Of a stretch of 64,000 nt of DNA, positions 8,520-17,682 are shown piece by piece. The translations under genes were made by a program, and so were the position numbers. Positions within the stretch are counted from its first letter, which is position 1, and each line of letters starts with the position of its first letter. Origin of the DNA: Sphingomonadales bacterium (GTDB lineage: Bacteria > Pseudomonadota > Alphaproteobacteria > Sphingomonadales > Sphingomonadaceae); NCBI GenBank assembly GCA_017302615.1, contig JAFLDB010000009.1, positions 62,001 to 126,000 on the forward strand, given 5' to 3'. The notes beneath the pieces are model-generated. The model was given only the letters and a program-made list of their open reading frames with translations, did not search any database and had not been told where the DNA came from.

Positions 8520-9659
8520 ATGGCACTGAACAGCCGAATTTGCGGGATGCTCAAGATCGAGCATCCGATCCTGCTGGCCGGTATGGGCGGCGCGAGCGTG
8601 CCCCGGCTGGCCGCTGCGGTTTCCAACGCCGGTGGGCTAGGTGTGCTGGGCGCGGCGGCATGCTCGCCCGAACGCTTGCGCAGCTGGATTCGCGAGACCC
8701 GCGCGCTAACCGACAAGCCGTTCGGGGTCGATACCTTACTGCCCGCTTCTGTCCGCCGGGGCAAGGCACCTGAAACCGGGGCGGCTCCTACGGATCCGAT
8801 GGCGGTGTTCGGCGAGTATCAACAATTCGCCCGCGATTTCATGGCACGTGAAGGACTGGGCGAAGTCGATTCCGCTGCGGCGATGCGCGCCGCCGCCGGG
8901 GCGGAAAGCGAAGGTGGTCCGCCGCTGTTCTCGAAGGAGTTCTTCGAAGCGCAGATGGAGGTGGTGATCGAGGAAAAGGTGCCCGTCTATGCGGCCGGAC
9001 TGGGCAATCCCGGACCGTGGATGGATCGCCTGCACGCCAACGGCACGATCGTGATGGCGGTGGTGGGCAAGGTCAAACACGCCTTGCAGGTGGTAGAGTC
9101 CGGGATCGATATGATCGTCGCCCAGGGTCACGATGGCGGCGGCCACAATTCGCCGATCGGGACGATTTCGCTGATTCCCCAGGTGGTCGACGCCGTGGGG
9201 GACCGGGTCCCGGTGCTGGGTGCCGGCGGCATCAGCGACGGGCGCGGAGTGGCAGCGGTCTTCATGCTCGGTGCCGAGGGTGCCTGGGTGGGAACGGCCT
9301 TCCTCGCGACCGAAGAAGCCGGAATCGAGGATTTCCAGAAGCAAGCCATTGCCGAGGGCGGTGACGGCGACACGGTGGTCAGTCGCTCGATCACCGGCAA
9401 GCCAGCCCGGATGATCGCCAACAAATGGGCCAGTGCATGGATCGAAGCGGGCAAGGAGCCGCTGCCCATGCCTTACCAGTCGATGATTGCTGGCCCGGTC
9501 ATGGCGGCGGCGATCCGCGACAAGCGGATGGATGTGCTTCCCGGGTTTGCGGGACAGGGCATCGGTTTGATCAAGTCGGTTCGCCCCGCCGCCGCGGTGA
9601 TGCGCGATCTGGTGGCCGACGCCGAAAAGGCCTTGGCCGGAGCCAAGCGATTTGGGTGA
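8520..9659 (+). CDS. nitronate monooxygenase / 2-nitropropane dioxygenase-like flavoprotein
   Basis: FMN-dependent TIM-barrel protein of 379 residues. HPILLAGMGGASVPRLAAAV and SNAGGLGVLGAA form the N-terminal signature, GHDGGGHN the mid-barrel loop, and PVLGAGGISDGRGVAAVFML with GAEGAWVGTAFLAT the phosphate-binding region. ATG at 8520 is preceded by GGAGAGGA at good spacing. Family members oxidise alkyl nitronates, but many paralogues in acyl-CoA catabolic clusters have other, mostly unknown, flavin roles such as enoyl reduction. It is the first gene of the rightward catabolic operon. Family assignment is firm; substrate is unknown. Confidence 0.9.
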   Translation: MALNSRICGMLKIEHPILLAGMGGASVPRLAAAVSNAGGLGVLGAAACSPERLRSWIRETRALTDKPFGVDTLLPASVRRGKAPETGAAPTDPMAVFGEYQQFARDFMAREGLGEVDSAAAMRAAAGAESEGGPPLFSKEFFEAQMEVVIEEKVPVYAAGLGNPGPWMDRLHANGTIVMAVVGKVKHALQVVESGIDMIVAQGHDGGGHNSPIGTISLIPQVVDAVGDRVPVLGAGGISDGRGVAAVFMLGAEGAWVGTAFLATEEAGIEDFQKQAIAEGGDGDTVVSRSITGKPARMIANKWASAWIEAGKEPLPMPYQSMIAGPVMAAAIRDKRMDVLPGFAGQGIGLIKSVRPAAAVMRDLVADAEKALAGAKRFG

Positions 9660-9674
9660 GGAAGCCGCATCGAA

Positions 9675-10472
9675 ATGGCAAGCGAGGCGAAGATGAAGGG
9701 ACAGGAACTGAAGCGCCGCATCCGCCCAGGAGAAGCGCTCTCGGCGGTAAAGGTTCTACTCCGCGACAAGGAAGATACCGCACAGGTATTCAGGATTGTC
9801 GAGGCCTTGGCTGGAAACAGCTATTATCGCCATTTCAGGCGGTTTGCGGGATCCGAAGGCGGGAGGCGCATCCTGGCCAGCCGGAGCAATCTGCTCGATC
9901 GCCTGCGCGACCGCGAACGGTTGGCGCGCTGCCCGAAGGGGAGCCTGGGACAGCAATATCTGGCCTTTGTCTATGGCGAAGGCCTGAGCGCTGAAGGGCT
10001 GGTTGAGGCGAGCGAGGAGGGTGGTGTCCGGACCTTTGTCGATCCCGATGTCGCCCTGTTCCGCAACCGGATGAGGGATTCGCACGATCTCTATCACGTT
10101 GTCACCGGTTACGGGCGAGATGGGCTGGGCGAAATTTGCGTGCTGACCTTTGGCAACGCCCAGTTCCACAACCACGGCATCGGCTTTCTGCTGCTGCTCG
10201 GACTGCTCAAATCAAGACGTGAGCATCCCGGATTACCGGTACTGGGCCCGATGATCGAGGCTTGGCGGCGCGGGCGTGCGGCCAAGAACTTTCCCGAAAT
10301 ACAGTGGGAAGAACTGCTGGATCGTCCGCTCGAAGAGGTTCGCGCGTCGCTCAGTTTGGCTCCCGCGCCGCGATACAGAAGGGCCGAACCCGAGTCCAAA
10401 CGGATCGAGGTCGAATTCCAGGTCCGCCGCGAACTCGCCATGCAACGACAAAGAGACCTGGAACCGGCATGA
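9675..10472 (+). CDS. Coq4-family protein
   Basis: Protein of 265 residues with the Coq4 metal motif H-D-x2-H-x11-E complete (His137, Asp138, His141, Glu153) in [13 protein letters not shown]. Known Coq4 proteins act on the C1 position of ubiquinone precursors. This copy is not beside ubi genes: it lies between a nitronate-monooxygenase-like gene and a thiolase-like gene, overlapping the latter by four bases (ATGA). Context suggests a role on a catabolic acid or CoA intermediate rather than ubiquinone, but that is inference. The C-terminal 40 residues are charged and probably flexible. Confidence 0.88.
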   Translation: MASEAKMKGQELKRRIRPGEALSAVKVLLRDKEDTAQVFRIVEALAGNSYYRHFRRFAGSEGGRRILASRSNLLDRLRDRERLARCPKGSLGQQYLAFVYGEGLSAEGLVEASEEGGVRTFVDPDVALFRNRMRDSHDLYHVVTGYGRDGLGEICVLTFGNAQFHNHGIGFLLLLGLLKSRREHPGLPVLGPMIEAWRRGRAAKNFPEIQWEELLDRPLEEVRASLSLAPAPRYRRAEPESKRIEVEFQVRRELAMQRQRDLEPA

Positions 10473-11641
10473 CCTTTTCCGACAAGACAGCTATCACCGG
10501 GGTTGGCGAGACTGATTTCGTCAAGGGCACTGAACGCACCGCCGTCGACATGATGCTGGAGGCTGCGCGCAAGGCGATTGCCGATGCCGGGCTCAAGCCT
10601 TCGGACATCGACGGCATGGTGCCGCCGCCGATCTATACCACCAGCGAGGAGCTGGCCGCCAATCTCGGGATCGACGTGCTGCGCTATGCGGCGACGGTGC
10701 ACATGGGCGGCGCCAGCCCGACCACCGCGCTGCAGAACGCCGCGATGGCGATATCCGCCGGGCTGTGCGATCACGTGCTGGTCACGCTGGGTTGGAACGG
10801 CTTTTCGGCGCTGCGGCCCAAACCGGGCGCGCCGCCGACCCGGTCGATGAACATGAACACCCTGACAAACACCATCCAGGGGTACTACATTCCTTACGGC
10901 GTATTCCTGCCGGTGCAGATGTACGCCTGGCTGGCGATGCGGCATTCGCAGCTTTATGGGGTGGGGCCGGAAGCAACCGCCGCCATCGCCCTGGCTTGCC
11001 GCAAGCACGCCCAGCTCAATCCCAAGGCGTTCACCTACGGGAAGCCGCTGGACCGTGAGACCTATCATGCGGCGCGGTGGATTTCGGAACCGTTCCGGCT
11101 TTACGATTGCTGTCTCGAAACCGACGGGGCCTGTGCGGTGGTGGTCTCACGGCTCGATCGCGCGCGCGACCTGCGGCACGTTCCGGTGACGATCGCGGGC
11201 GCTGCCGAAGGCCATCCTTATCCCGCCGATGATATTCCGTCCCGGCCCGATCCGTTCAAGATCGGCCTGTCCTATGCCGCGCCCAAGGCTTTCGAGATGG
11301 CCGGGGTGTCGCGTAGCAACATGGATTTCCTCCAGGTCTACGATTGCTTTACCTACGTGGTGCTGCTCCAGCTTGAGGCGATGGGCTATTGCGAGCCGGG
11401 CGGCGCGCTCGATTTCGTCAAGGATGGCCAGATCGAGCTTGGCGGGAACTTTCCGCTCAACACGCACGGCGGCCTGCTCAGCGAAGCCCACGTCTGGGGG
11501 CTCAACCACGTGGTCGAAGCGGTGCGCCAGCTGCGGCACGACTGCGGCGAGCGGCAGGTCGAAGGGGCGCAGACCGGGCTGGTCACCGGCTGGGGCGATC
11601 TGGGTGACGGCAGTGTTGCCATCTTGCGGAGGTTTGGCTGA
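10469..11641 (+). CDS. thiolase-fold protein (SCP-x / Ltp2-like), nucleophilic Cys absent
   Basis: Thiolase superfamily protein of 390 residues that pairs with the DUF35 protein encoded next (one-base TGATG overlap). The region where SCP-2 thiolases carry the nucleophilic Cys reads [16 protein letters not shown], with no Cys; [14 protein letters not shown] is the conserved C-terminal His loop. Absence of the Cys and pairing with DUF35 resemble Ltp2/DitF-type steroid side-chain aldolases more than true thiolases. ATG at 10469 overlaps the Coq4 stop. Whether it cleaves by retro-aldol or thiolytic chemistry cannot be settled from sequence. Confidence 0.88.
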   Translation: MTFSDKTAITGVGETDFVKGTERTAVDMMLEAARKAIADAGLKPSDIDGMVPPPIYTTSEELAANLGIDVLRYAATVHMGGASPTTALQNAAMAISAGLCDHVLVTLGWNGFSALRPKPGAPPTRSMNMNTLTNTIQGYYIPYGVFLPVQMYAWLAMRHSQLYGVGPEATAAIALACRKHAQLNPKAFTYGKPLDRETYHAARWISEPFRLYDCCLETDGACAVVVSRLDRARDLRHVPVTIAGAAEGHPYPADDIPSRPDPFKIGLSYAAPKAFEMAGVSRSNMDFLQVYDCFTYVVLLQLEAMGYCEPGGALDFVKDGQIELGGNFPLNTHGGLLSEAHVWGLNHVVEAVRQLRHDCGERQVEGAQTGLVTGWGDLGDGSVAILRRFG

Positions 11642-12090
11642 TGGACGAAGATCTTTCTCCCAAGGCGCGCGCCGCGGCCGCCGCTGCGCCGGCCAAGCCG
11701 CGGCCTCGCCCGCAAGACCCGGTCGAGCAGGAATTCTGGAAGCGGTGCCAGGATGGGCACCTCTACTTCCAGAAATGCGGGGGTTGCGGTTCGTGGCGGC
11801 ACTTGCCGCGCTACATGTGCGCGCGTTGCGGCTCGCCTGACTTTGCGTGGGAACAAAGCTCGGGCAAGGGCACGGTGTTTTCGTGGACCGTGGTGCATCA
11901 GGCGCTGCACCCCGCCTTCGCGGCGGACATTCCCTATGTCGCCGCAGTGGTCGAGCTCGACGAGGGGGTCCGCATGGCCACGCGGCTGATCGATTGCCCG
12001 ATCGACGCTGTCCGGCTCGACCTGCCGGTGGCACTCGCGTTCGAAACCATCGGGGAAGACTTTCGCTTGCCCGTCTTCCGGCCGGCCTGA
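11641..12090 (+). CDS. DUF35 zinc-ribbon/OB-fold partner of the thiolase-like protein
   Basis: Protein of 149 residues. An Ala/Pro-rich N-terminus (1-25) is followed by a rubredoxin-like zinc ribbon, C-x2-C-x10-C-x2-C (CGGC ... CARC), and an OB-fold ending in VALAFETIGEDFRLPVF. DUF35 proteins bind thiolase-like enzymes and are often needed for their stability or CoA binding, as in ChsH2-Ltp2 (where it is fused to a hydratase). Here it stands alone and starts inside the stop of the thiolase-like gene, which strongly supports a complex of the two. Confidence 0.92.
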   Translation: MDEDLSPKARAAAAAAPAKPRPRPQDPVEQEFWKRCQDGHLYFQKCGGCGSWRHLPRYMCARCGSPDFAWEQSSGKGTVFSWTVVHQALHPAFAADIPYVAAVVELDEGVRMATRLIDCPIDAVRLDLPVALAFETIGEDFRLPVFRPA

Positions 12091-12104
12091 AAGGACGCTG
12101 TGCA

Positions 12105-13328
12105 ATGGACCTGAGTTATGGCCCCGAGTATGAGACGTTCCGCGAAGAGGTGCGCGACTTCATCGCCGTCAATCGCCATCTCGCACCAAAGAATGCCGGT
12201 CGTGCGGCCCGCCCGTCGAATGAAGGCGTGGCCTGGCAGAAGCTGCTGATCGAGCATGGCTACACCGCGCGCACCATTCCGCGCGAATACGGCGGGTTCG
12301 GGGCCGAGCCCGACATTCTCAAGTCCCGGATCATCGCCGAGGAGTTTGCGCGCGCCGGTGTGCCCGGCGGACTCGCCAACCAGGGCATTTCGATGCTGGT
12401 GCCGACCTTGCTCGAACTTGGCACCGAAGAGCAGAAGAGGCGCTGGATCGAACCGACTTTGGCCGGCGATGTGGTGTGGTGCCAGGGCTATTCCGAACCC
12501 GGATCGGGATCGGACCTCGCCAGTCTCAAGACCAGCGCCCGGGTTGAAGGCGGCGACTTCGTCGTCAACGGCCAGAAGATCTGGACCAGCACCGCCAAGG
12601 AAGCGGACATGATCTTCTGCCTGGTGCGGACCGAAGGGGACGCAGCCAAGCACCAGGGGATCAGCTATCTGATCTTCCCGATGACCACGCCGGGGATCGA
12701 AGTCCGCCCGCTCAGGACCATGACCGGCCATGCCGAATTCAACGAAACCTTCTTCACCGATGTGCGCGTGCCGGTCGATCAGATCGTCGGCCAGCGCGGG
12801 CAAGGCTGGTTCGTCGCCAACGCCACGCTCGGGCACGAACGCGGGATGCTGGGCGATCCCGACGCACTCGAAAACCGGCTGCTCGCGCTGATCGAACTGA
12901 TGAAGGTGGAACAGGTCGGCGGTGCACGGGTGATCGACCTTCCGGCCCTTCGCGACCGGCTGGTGGCGCTCCAGGCCGAAGTCGCGGCGATGAAGTACAA
13001 CGGGATGCGGATCCTATCGAACCAGATCAAGGGCGAGCCGGGCGGCATGGCCAAGCTGATCGTCAAGCTCCAGGCCTGCGAGCTGGCCCACCAGATTTCC
13101 GCTTTGGCGATCGACGCGCTGGGCGAATTGGGAATCCTCTACAACGGCAGCGCCCACGAGCGCGCAAACGGCAGCTGGCAATGGAACTACATGTTCCAGC
13201 TTGGCCTGATCATCGGCGGCGGAACCGCCCAGATCCAGAAGAACATCATTTCGGAGCGCGGCCTCAACATGCCGCGCGAGCCGCGCCTGGACCTGCCCAA
13301 AGGCCCGTCCGCGCAAGGAGGGCAGTGA
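12105..13328 (+). CDS. acyl-CoA dehydrogenase, first subunit of a pair
   Basis: FAD enzyme of 407 residues that oxidises an acyl-CoA at the alpha-beta bond. YSEPGSGSDLASLKT and GQKIWTS are the flavin/substrate loop signatures. In the C-terminal stretch where many homologues read EGGT, this protein reads GGGTAQIQKNIISERG, so the glutamate commonly used as base there is replaced. The adjacent gene (13328) encodes a second, divergent dehydrogenase with a one-base TGATG overlap. Together they resemble the alpha2-beta2 steroid-type ChsE complexes, in which only one subunit supplies the base. ATG at 12105 is preceded by AAGGA. Confidence 0.92.
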   Translation: MDLSYGPEYETFREEVRDFIAVNRHLAPKNAGRAARPSNEGVAWQKLLIEHGYTARTIPREYGGFGAEPDILKSRIIAEEFARAGVPGGLANQGISMLVPTLLELGTEEQKRRWIEPTLAGDVVWCQGYSEPGSGSDLASLKTSARVEGGDFVVNGQKIWTSTAKEADMIFCLVRTEGDAAKHQGISYLIFPMTTPGIEVRPLRTMTGHAEFNETFFTDVRVPVDQIVGQRGQGWFVANATLGHERGMLGDPDALENRLLALIELMKVEQVGGARVIDLPALRDRLVALQAEVAAMKYNGMRILSNQIKGEPGGMAKLIVKLQACELAHQISALAIDALGELGILYNGSAHERANGSWQWNYMFQLGLIIGGGTAQIQKNIISERGLNMPREPRLDLPKGPSAQGGQ

Positions 13329-14422
13329 TGGATTTCGGACTTTCGCAGGAACAGCAGATGCTGGCAGAAAGCGTTACGCGGCTGCTGCGCGAACTCTCTC
13401 CGCTCGATCATGTCAGGCAAGTGGCCGAAGCCGGCAGCGCGGTTAGCGCGCAAAGCCAGGCCGCGCTGGCCGAATTGGGGCTACCCGGGCTGGTGGTGCC
13501 GGAGGCCCATGGCGGCCTTGGCATGGGACTGCTCGATGCAACGGTCGTTGCTACGGCGCTGGGGGAAGCGGTGGCGCCGGTGCCGTTCGCCGCTCGCAAC
13601 GTGATGGCGCCGCTCGCGCTGATCGCGGCCGGATCCGAGGCGCAGCAGGCCCAATGGTTGCCGCGCATTGCAGCTGGCGAGGTGCGTTTCGGCGTCGGGG
13701 TGAATGAGCAGGTCTCCCGCCGCGATGGTTCGGGCGTGCGTTGCACCGGTGGCGCGCTGACTGGCACGGCGCTGTTCGTGCTCGATTGCGAGGAGGCCGA
13801 TCACTTCATGATCGCCGACGAAGCCGGTCGGCTGCACATCGTATCGGCGCAGGCAGACGGGTTGGAGCTGATTGCCCTCAAGACGATCGACGCGACGCGC
13901 TCGGTCGGCGAACTGCGGCTTGCGTCGACCCCGGCGGAAGCCCTGGCCGACGACGGCGGTGCGGCGGCGCGGCGACTGATTGCCGCAGGCCGCATCCTGC
14001 TCGCGGCGGACAGCCTAGGTGCGGCGGATGCGATGATCGCCCAGGCGGTTGCCTATGCCGGGCAGCGCGAGCAGTTCGGGCGGGTGATCGGCAGCTTCCA
14101 GGCGGTCAAGCACATGTGCGCTGAAATGGCCGCGAAGAACGAGCCGTGCCGGTCGCTGGTGTGGTATGCGGCCCATGCGTTTGACGCGGTCCCAGCCGAA
14201 GCGGAACTGGTCGCTTGCCATGCCAAGTCGCACACCGGCGAAGTAGGCCGGTTTGTCGCCCGGACCGCAACCGAGGTGCACGGCGGCATGGGCTTCACCG
14301 ACCTGTTAGGGCTGCATTACTGGTTCAAGCGGATCGGTTTCGACCGGCAGGTACTGGGCGGACCCGAAACGGTCCGGGAAGAGGCGGCGATACTGCAAGG
14401 CTGGACCGCAAGAGGGGTCTGA
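13328..14422 (+). CDS. acyl-CoA dehydrogenase, second subunit of the pair
   Basis: Acyl-CoA dehydrogenase-like protein of 364 residues. The N-terminal helical domain begins MDFGLSQEQQMLAESVTRLL, GLPGLVVPEAHGGLGMG follows, and the C-terminal domain holds AYAGQREQFGRVIGSFQAVK and TEVHGGMGFTDLLGLHYW. The usual middle-domain TEP-G-GS signature is degenerate (VNEQVSRRDG), as in the small or partner subunit of heteromeric steroid-type dehydrogenases. It is translationally coupled to the gene before it and is the paralogue in type of 57019-58158. Confidence 0.9.
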   Translation: MDFGLSQEQQMLAESVTRLLRELSPLDHVRQVAEAGSAVSAQSQAALAELGLPGLVVPEAHGGLGMGLLDATVVATALGEAVAPVPFAARNVMAPLALIAAGSEAQQAQWLPRIAAGEVRFGVGVNEQVSRRDGSGVRCTGGALTGTALFVLDCEEADHFMIADEAGRLHIVSAQADGLELIALKTIDATRSVGELRLASTPAEALADDGGAAARRLIAAGRILLAADSLGAADAMIAQAVAYAGQREQFGRVIGSFQAVKHMCAEMAAKNEPCRSLVWYAAHAFDAVPAEAELVACHAKSHTGEVGRFVARTATEVHGGMGFTDLLGLHYWFKRIGFDRQVLGGPETVREEAAILQGWTARGV

Positions 14423-14443
14423 CTAAGCGAGAGGACAGTTCCA

Positions 14444-16057
14444 ATGGCAAAGTGGAATCTTGGCGACATACTGGACGCGATCGAGCCTGCCCTTCCCGCA
14501 GATACACCGGCCCTGATCCACGGCACGCGTGTCGTCACCTGGGCGGAAATGGGCGCGCGGTCGAACAATATCGCGCGCTTCCTTACGGCGAACGGCATTT
14601 TGCCCGGAACCAAGGTCGCGTTCTACATGCGCAACCGCCCTGAATACGGCGAACTGATGGCGGCTTGCTTCAAAGGCCGGTTCACCCATGTGAACATCAA
14701 CTATCGCTACCGCCCCGAGGAGGTGTTCTACATCTTCGACGATTCCGACAGCGAGGCCATTTTCTACAGCGCCGAATTCCGCGATTGCATAGTCGAACTG
14801 AAGGACCGGCTGACCAAGGCCAAGCTTTTCGTCGAAATCGGCGATGCGGCGGCAAAGGCCCCGCTTGCGCTTGCCTATGAAGATCTCGCGGCATCGGGCG
14901 ACGGTTCGCCGCTGGGGATCGAGCGGTCGCCGCACGATGAACTGTTCATCTACACCGGCGGGACGACCGGCATGCCCAAGGGTGTGGTCTGGCGCCACAC
15001 CGATATGCGCGAAGCCCAGCTCGATGCGCAGCGCATGCTCGCGCCTGTGCCGGACAGCCTCGACGAAGCCGTCGCCATGATCCGCGCCGAAGGCCCGGGT
15101 CGGATGACTCTGCCAGCCTGCCCGATGATGCACGGGACGGGCTTCATCACGGCGATCGGGACGCTCGCCTCGGGTGGTTGCCTTGTCACGCTGGACAATC
15201 CCTCGCTCGACGCGGTCGAGTTGTGGGAAGCGGTCGAACGCAACAAGGTGCAGTCGATCGCGATCGTCGGCGATGCCTTCGCCAAACCGATGCTCAAAGC
15301 CCTCGATGATAACCCTGGCGGTTTCGATACCTCAAGCCTGATCACCATCGTCTCGTCGGGGGTGATGTGGAGCAAGGAGGTCAAGCAGGGCTTGATTGGG
15401 CATATTCCGCAAGTGGCCCTGATGGACAGCTTCGGCGCTTCGGAAGGGCTTGGTTTCGGGCGCTCGATTACGACTGCCGCCGGGACCACCGAGACGGCGA
15501 AGTTCACCATCGGCGGTTTCTGTGACGTGTTCGACGAGAACGACCAACTGGTCCGCCCAGGCACCGGCACACCGGGTTTTATCGCCCTCAAGGGGCCGAT
15601 CCCACTGGCCTATTACAAGGATCCCGAAAAATCGGCACGGACTTTCAAGACCATCAACGGAGTCCGCTACTCGATCCCCGGGGACTGGTGCACGGTCGAG
15701 GCCGATGGCAGCCTGACCCTGCTCGGCCGGGGCAGCGTATGCATCAACACCGCTGGCGAAAAGGTCTATCCCGAAGAGGTCGAGGAAGTACTCAAGACTC
15801 ATCCGGCTATCGAGGATGCGCTGGTCGTGGGGGTCGCCGATGAGAAGTGGGGCCAGGCGGTGACCGCAGTGGTTCACCTTACCGCGGGCGAGACGCTCGA
15901 TGAACCGGCCGTCAAGGAGCATGTCCGCAGCAAACTGGCGGGCTACAAGACCCCCAAGGCCGTGTTCGCTACCGCGATGGCGTTGCGTGCGCCCAACGGC
16001 AAGGCCGACTACAAGGGCGCGGCAGACCTTGCCGCCAAGCTGAGCGCCGCCCAATGA
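14444..16057 (+). CDS. acyl-CoA synthetase (AMP-forming), FadD19-like
   Basis: Adenylate-forming ligase of 537 residues that activates a carboxylic acid to its CoA thioester. YTGGTTGMPKGVVWRHTD is the ATP-binding P-loop-like motif, DSFGASEGLGFG follows the linker, GDWCTVEADGSLTLLGRG is the hinge motif and GYKTPKAVF precedes the C-terminal Lys (PNGKADYKGA). The TGGTTGMPKGV form is the one I associate with FadD17/FadD19-type long-chain and steroid side-chain synthetases. It would supply substrate to the dehydrogenase pair just upstream. ATG at 14444 follows GAGAGGA, and the gene ends with a four-base overlap onto the BVMO gene. Confidence 0.93.
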   Translation: MAKWNLGDILDAIEPALPADTPALIHGTRVVTWAEMGARSNNIARFLTANGILPGTKVAFYMRNRPEYGELMAACFKGRFTHVNINYRYRPEEVFYIFDDSDSEAIFYSAEFRDCIVELKDRLTKAKLFVEIGDAAAKAPLALAYEDLAASGDGSPLGIERSPHDELFIYTGGTTGMPKGVVWRHTDMREAQLDAQRMLAPVPDSLDEAVAMIRAEGPGRMTLPACPMMHGTGFITAIGTLASGGCLVTLDNPSLDAVELWEAVERNKVQSIAIVGDAFAKPMLKALDDNPGGFDTSSLITIVSSGVMWSKEVKQGLIGHIPQVALMDSFGASEGLGFGRSITTAAGTTETAKFTIGGFCDVFDENDQLVRPGTGTPGFIALKGPIPLAYYKDPEKSARTFKTINGVRYSIPGDWCTVEADGSLTLLGRGSVCINTAGEKVYPEEVEEVLKTHPAIEDALVVGVADEKWGQAVTAVVHLTAGETLDEPAVKEHVRSKLAGYKTPKAVFATAMALRAPNGKADYKGAADLAAKLSAAQ

Positions 16058-17661
16058 GCGCACCCGATCCAGACTGCGACGCACTGATCATCGGGGCGGG
16101 ATTCAGCGGAATCTATCTGCTCCACCGGCTGCGTCAGGCCGGGTTTCGCACAAGGTTGATCGACGCCGCCGCCGAACCCGGCGGGATCTGGTACTGGAAC
16201 TGTTATCCCGGTGCCCGGGTCGATTCGCACGTCCCGATCTACGAATTCTCGCTGCCCGAGTTGTGGCGGGACTGGACCTGGAGCGAACGGTTTCCCGGCG
16301 GCGGAGAGCTGCGACGATATTTCCGCTACGTGTGCGAAAAGCTGGAGCTCTGGCCCGACATGGACATGGGGACGCGGGTGTCTGGTGCCCGCTTCGATGC
16401 CGAAAGCGATGTCTGGCGTGTCGATACGGCGCAAGGCCAGCAGATCAGCGCCCGCTTCCTGCTGCCTTGTGCCGGTTTTGCCGCCAAATGCTATACTCCG
16501 GACATTGCCGGCCTGGAAACGTTTGCGGGTGAACGGCACCATACCGCGCATTGGCCTCAGGACGGCCTTCCGTTGGCCGGGAAGCGGGTGGCGATCATCG
16601 GCACCGGGGCGAGCGGCGTGCAAGTTGCGCAGGAAGCCGCGCGCGACGCCGCGCAGCTGACCCTGTTCCAGCGCACCCCGATCCTGGCTCTGCCGATGCA
16701 GCAGCAGCCGCTGAGCCTTGAGCAGCAAGCGCAGGAAAAGGCTGCCTATCCCACGATCTTTGCCAGACGGCAGACCTCGAACGGCGGCTTCGATGCCGAT
16801 CGAATGGAAATCAGCGCGCTCGACGTCGATGCAGTCGAACGTATCGCAACTTTCGAACGTCTATGGCGAGCCGGCGGCCTGCGGTTCTGGTACAACAATT
16901 TCGCCGATCTGCTGACCGACGAACGCGCCAACCGCTTCGCCTACGATTTCTGGCGCGAGAAGGTCCGCGCGCGGATTGCCGATCCCTTGCTTCACGAGGC
17001 ATTGGCGCCGATGGAACCTCCGCATCCCTTCGGCACGAAACGACCCTCGCTCGAACAGAACTATTACGAGATATTCGCACAGGACAATGTGTCGCTGGTC
17101 GATCTCAAGCGCGATCCGATCGAACGTGTGGTCCCCAGCGGTATCGAGACCGCAAGCGGCCTGATCGAATGCGACATCATCGTATTCGCCACGGGGTTCG
17201 ATGCCGGCAGCGGCGGGCTGATCGACATGAATCTGCTCGGCACCGAAGGCTTTAACCTGGGTGACGCGTGGAAGGACGGGGTCCGCGCCTATCTGGGCAA
17301 TTCCGTTTCCGGGTTCCCCAATATGCTGTTCCACTACGGCCCGCTGAGTCCATCCGGCTTTTCCAATGGTCCGACCGCGGCCGAGCTGCAGGGCGACTGG
17401 ACGACTGATTTCCTGGCTCACCTGAGGAGCGAGGGGATAACACGGTTCGAGCCCGATCCGGCAGCGGAGCGCGAATGGACCGACATGGTCGAACAGATCG
17501 GTGCGATGACGCTCTTTCCCAAAGCCAAGTCCTGGTACATGGGCGATAACATTCCAGGCAAGAAGCGCCAGCTGATCAACTTCCCGAGCGTATCAACCTA
17601 CGCCCAGATCTGTGCCGACGTTGCCGCAAATGGCTATCGCGGCTTCGGTCTCGTTTCTTGA
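16054..17661 (+). CDS. type I Baeyer-Villiger monooxygenase
   Basis: FAD/NADPH monooxygenase of 535 residues that inserts oxygen next to a ketone to form an ester or lactone. The BVMO fingerprint F-x-G-x3-H-T-x2-W-P is complete (Phe157, Gly159, His163, Thr164, Trp167, Pro168), between two Rossmann motifs, GAGFSG (about 14-19) and GTGASG. GGIWYWNCYPGARVDSH is also BVMO-typical, except Val where many members have Cys. The ATGA overlap with the synthetase gene and the hydrolase following imply ketone to ester to hydrolysed product within the catabolic pathway. The ketone is unknown. Confidence 0.95.
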   Translation: MSAPDPDCDALIIGAGFSGIYLLHRLRQAGFRTRLIDAAAEPGGIWYWNCYPGARVDSHVPIYEFSLPELWRDWTWSERFPGGGELRRYFRYVCEKLELWPDMDMGTRVSGARFDAESDVWRVDTAQGQQISARFLLPCAGFAAKCYTPDIAGLETFAGERHHTAHWPQDGLPLAGKRVAIIGTGASGVQVAQEAARDAAQLTLFQRTPILALPMQQQPLSLEQQAQEKAAYPTIFARRQTSNGGFDADRMEISALDVDAVERIATFERLWRAGGLRFWYNNFADLLTDERANRFAYDFWREKVRARIADPLLHEALAPMEPPHPFGTKRPSLEQNYYEIFAQDNVSLVDLKRDPIERVVPSGIETASGLIECDIIVFATGFDAGSGGLIDMNLLGTEGFNLGDAWKDGVRAYLGNSVSGFPNMLFHYGPLSPSGFSNGPTAAELQGDWTTDFLAHLRSEGITRFEPDPAAEREWTDMVEQIGAMTLFPKAKSWYMGDNIPGKKRQLINFPSVSTYAQICADVAANGYRGFGLVS

Positions 17662-17682
17662 ACATTCTGATCGGAAAATACC

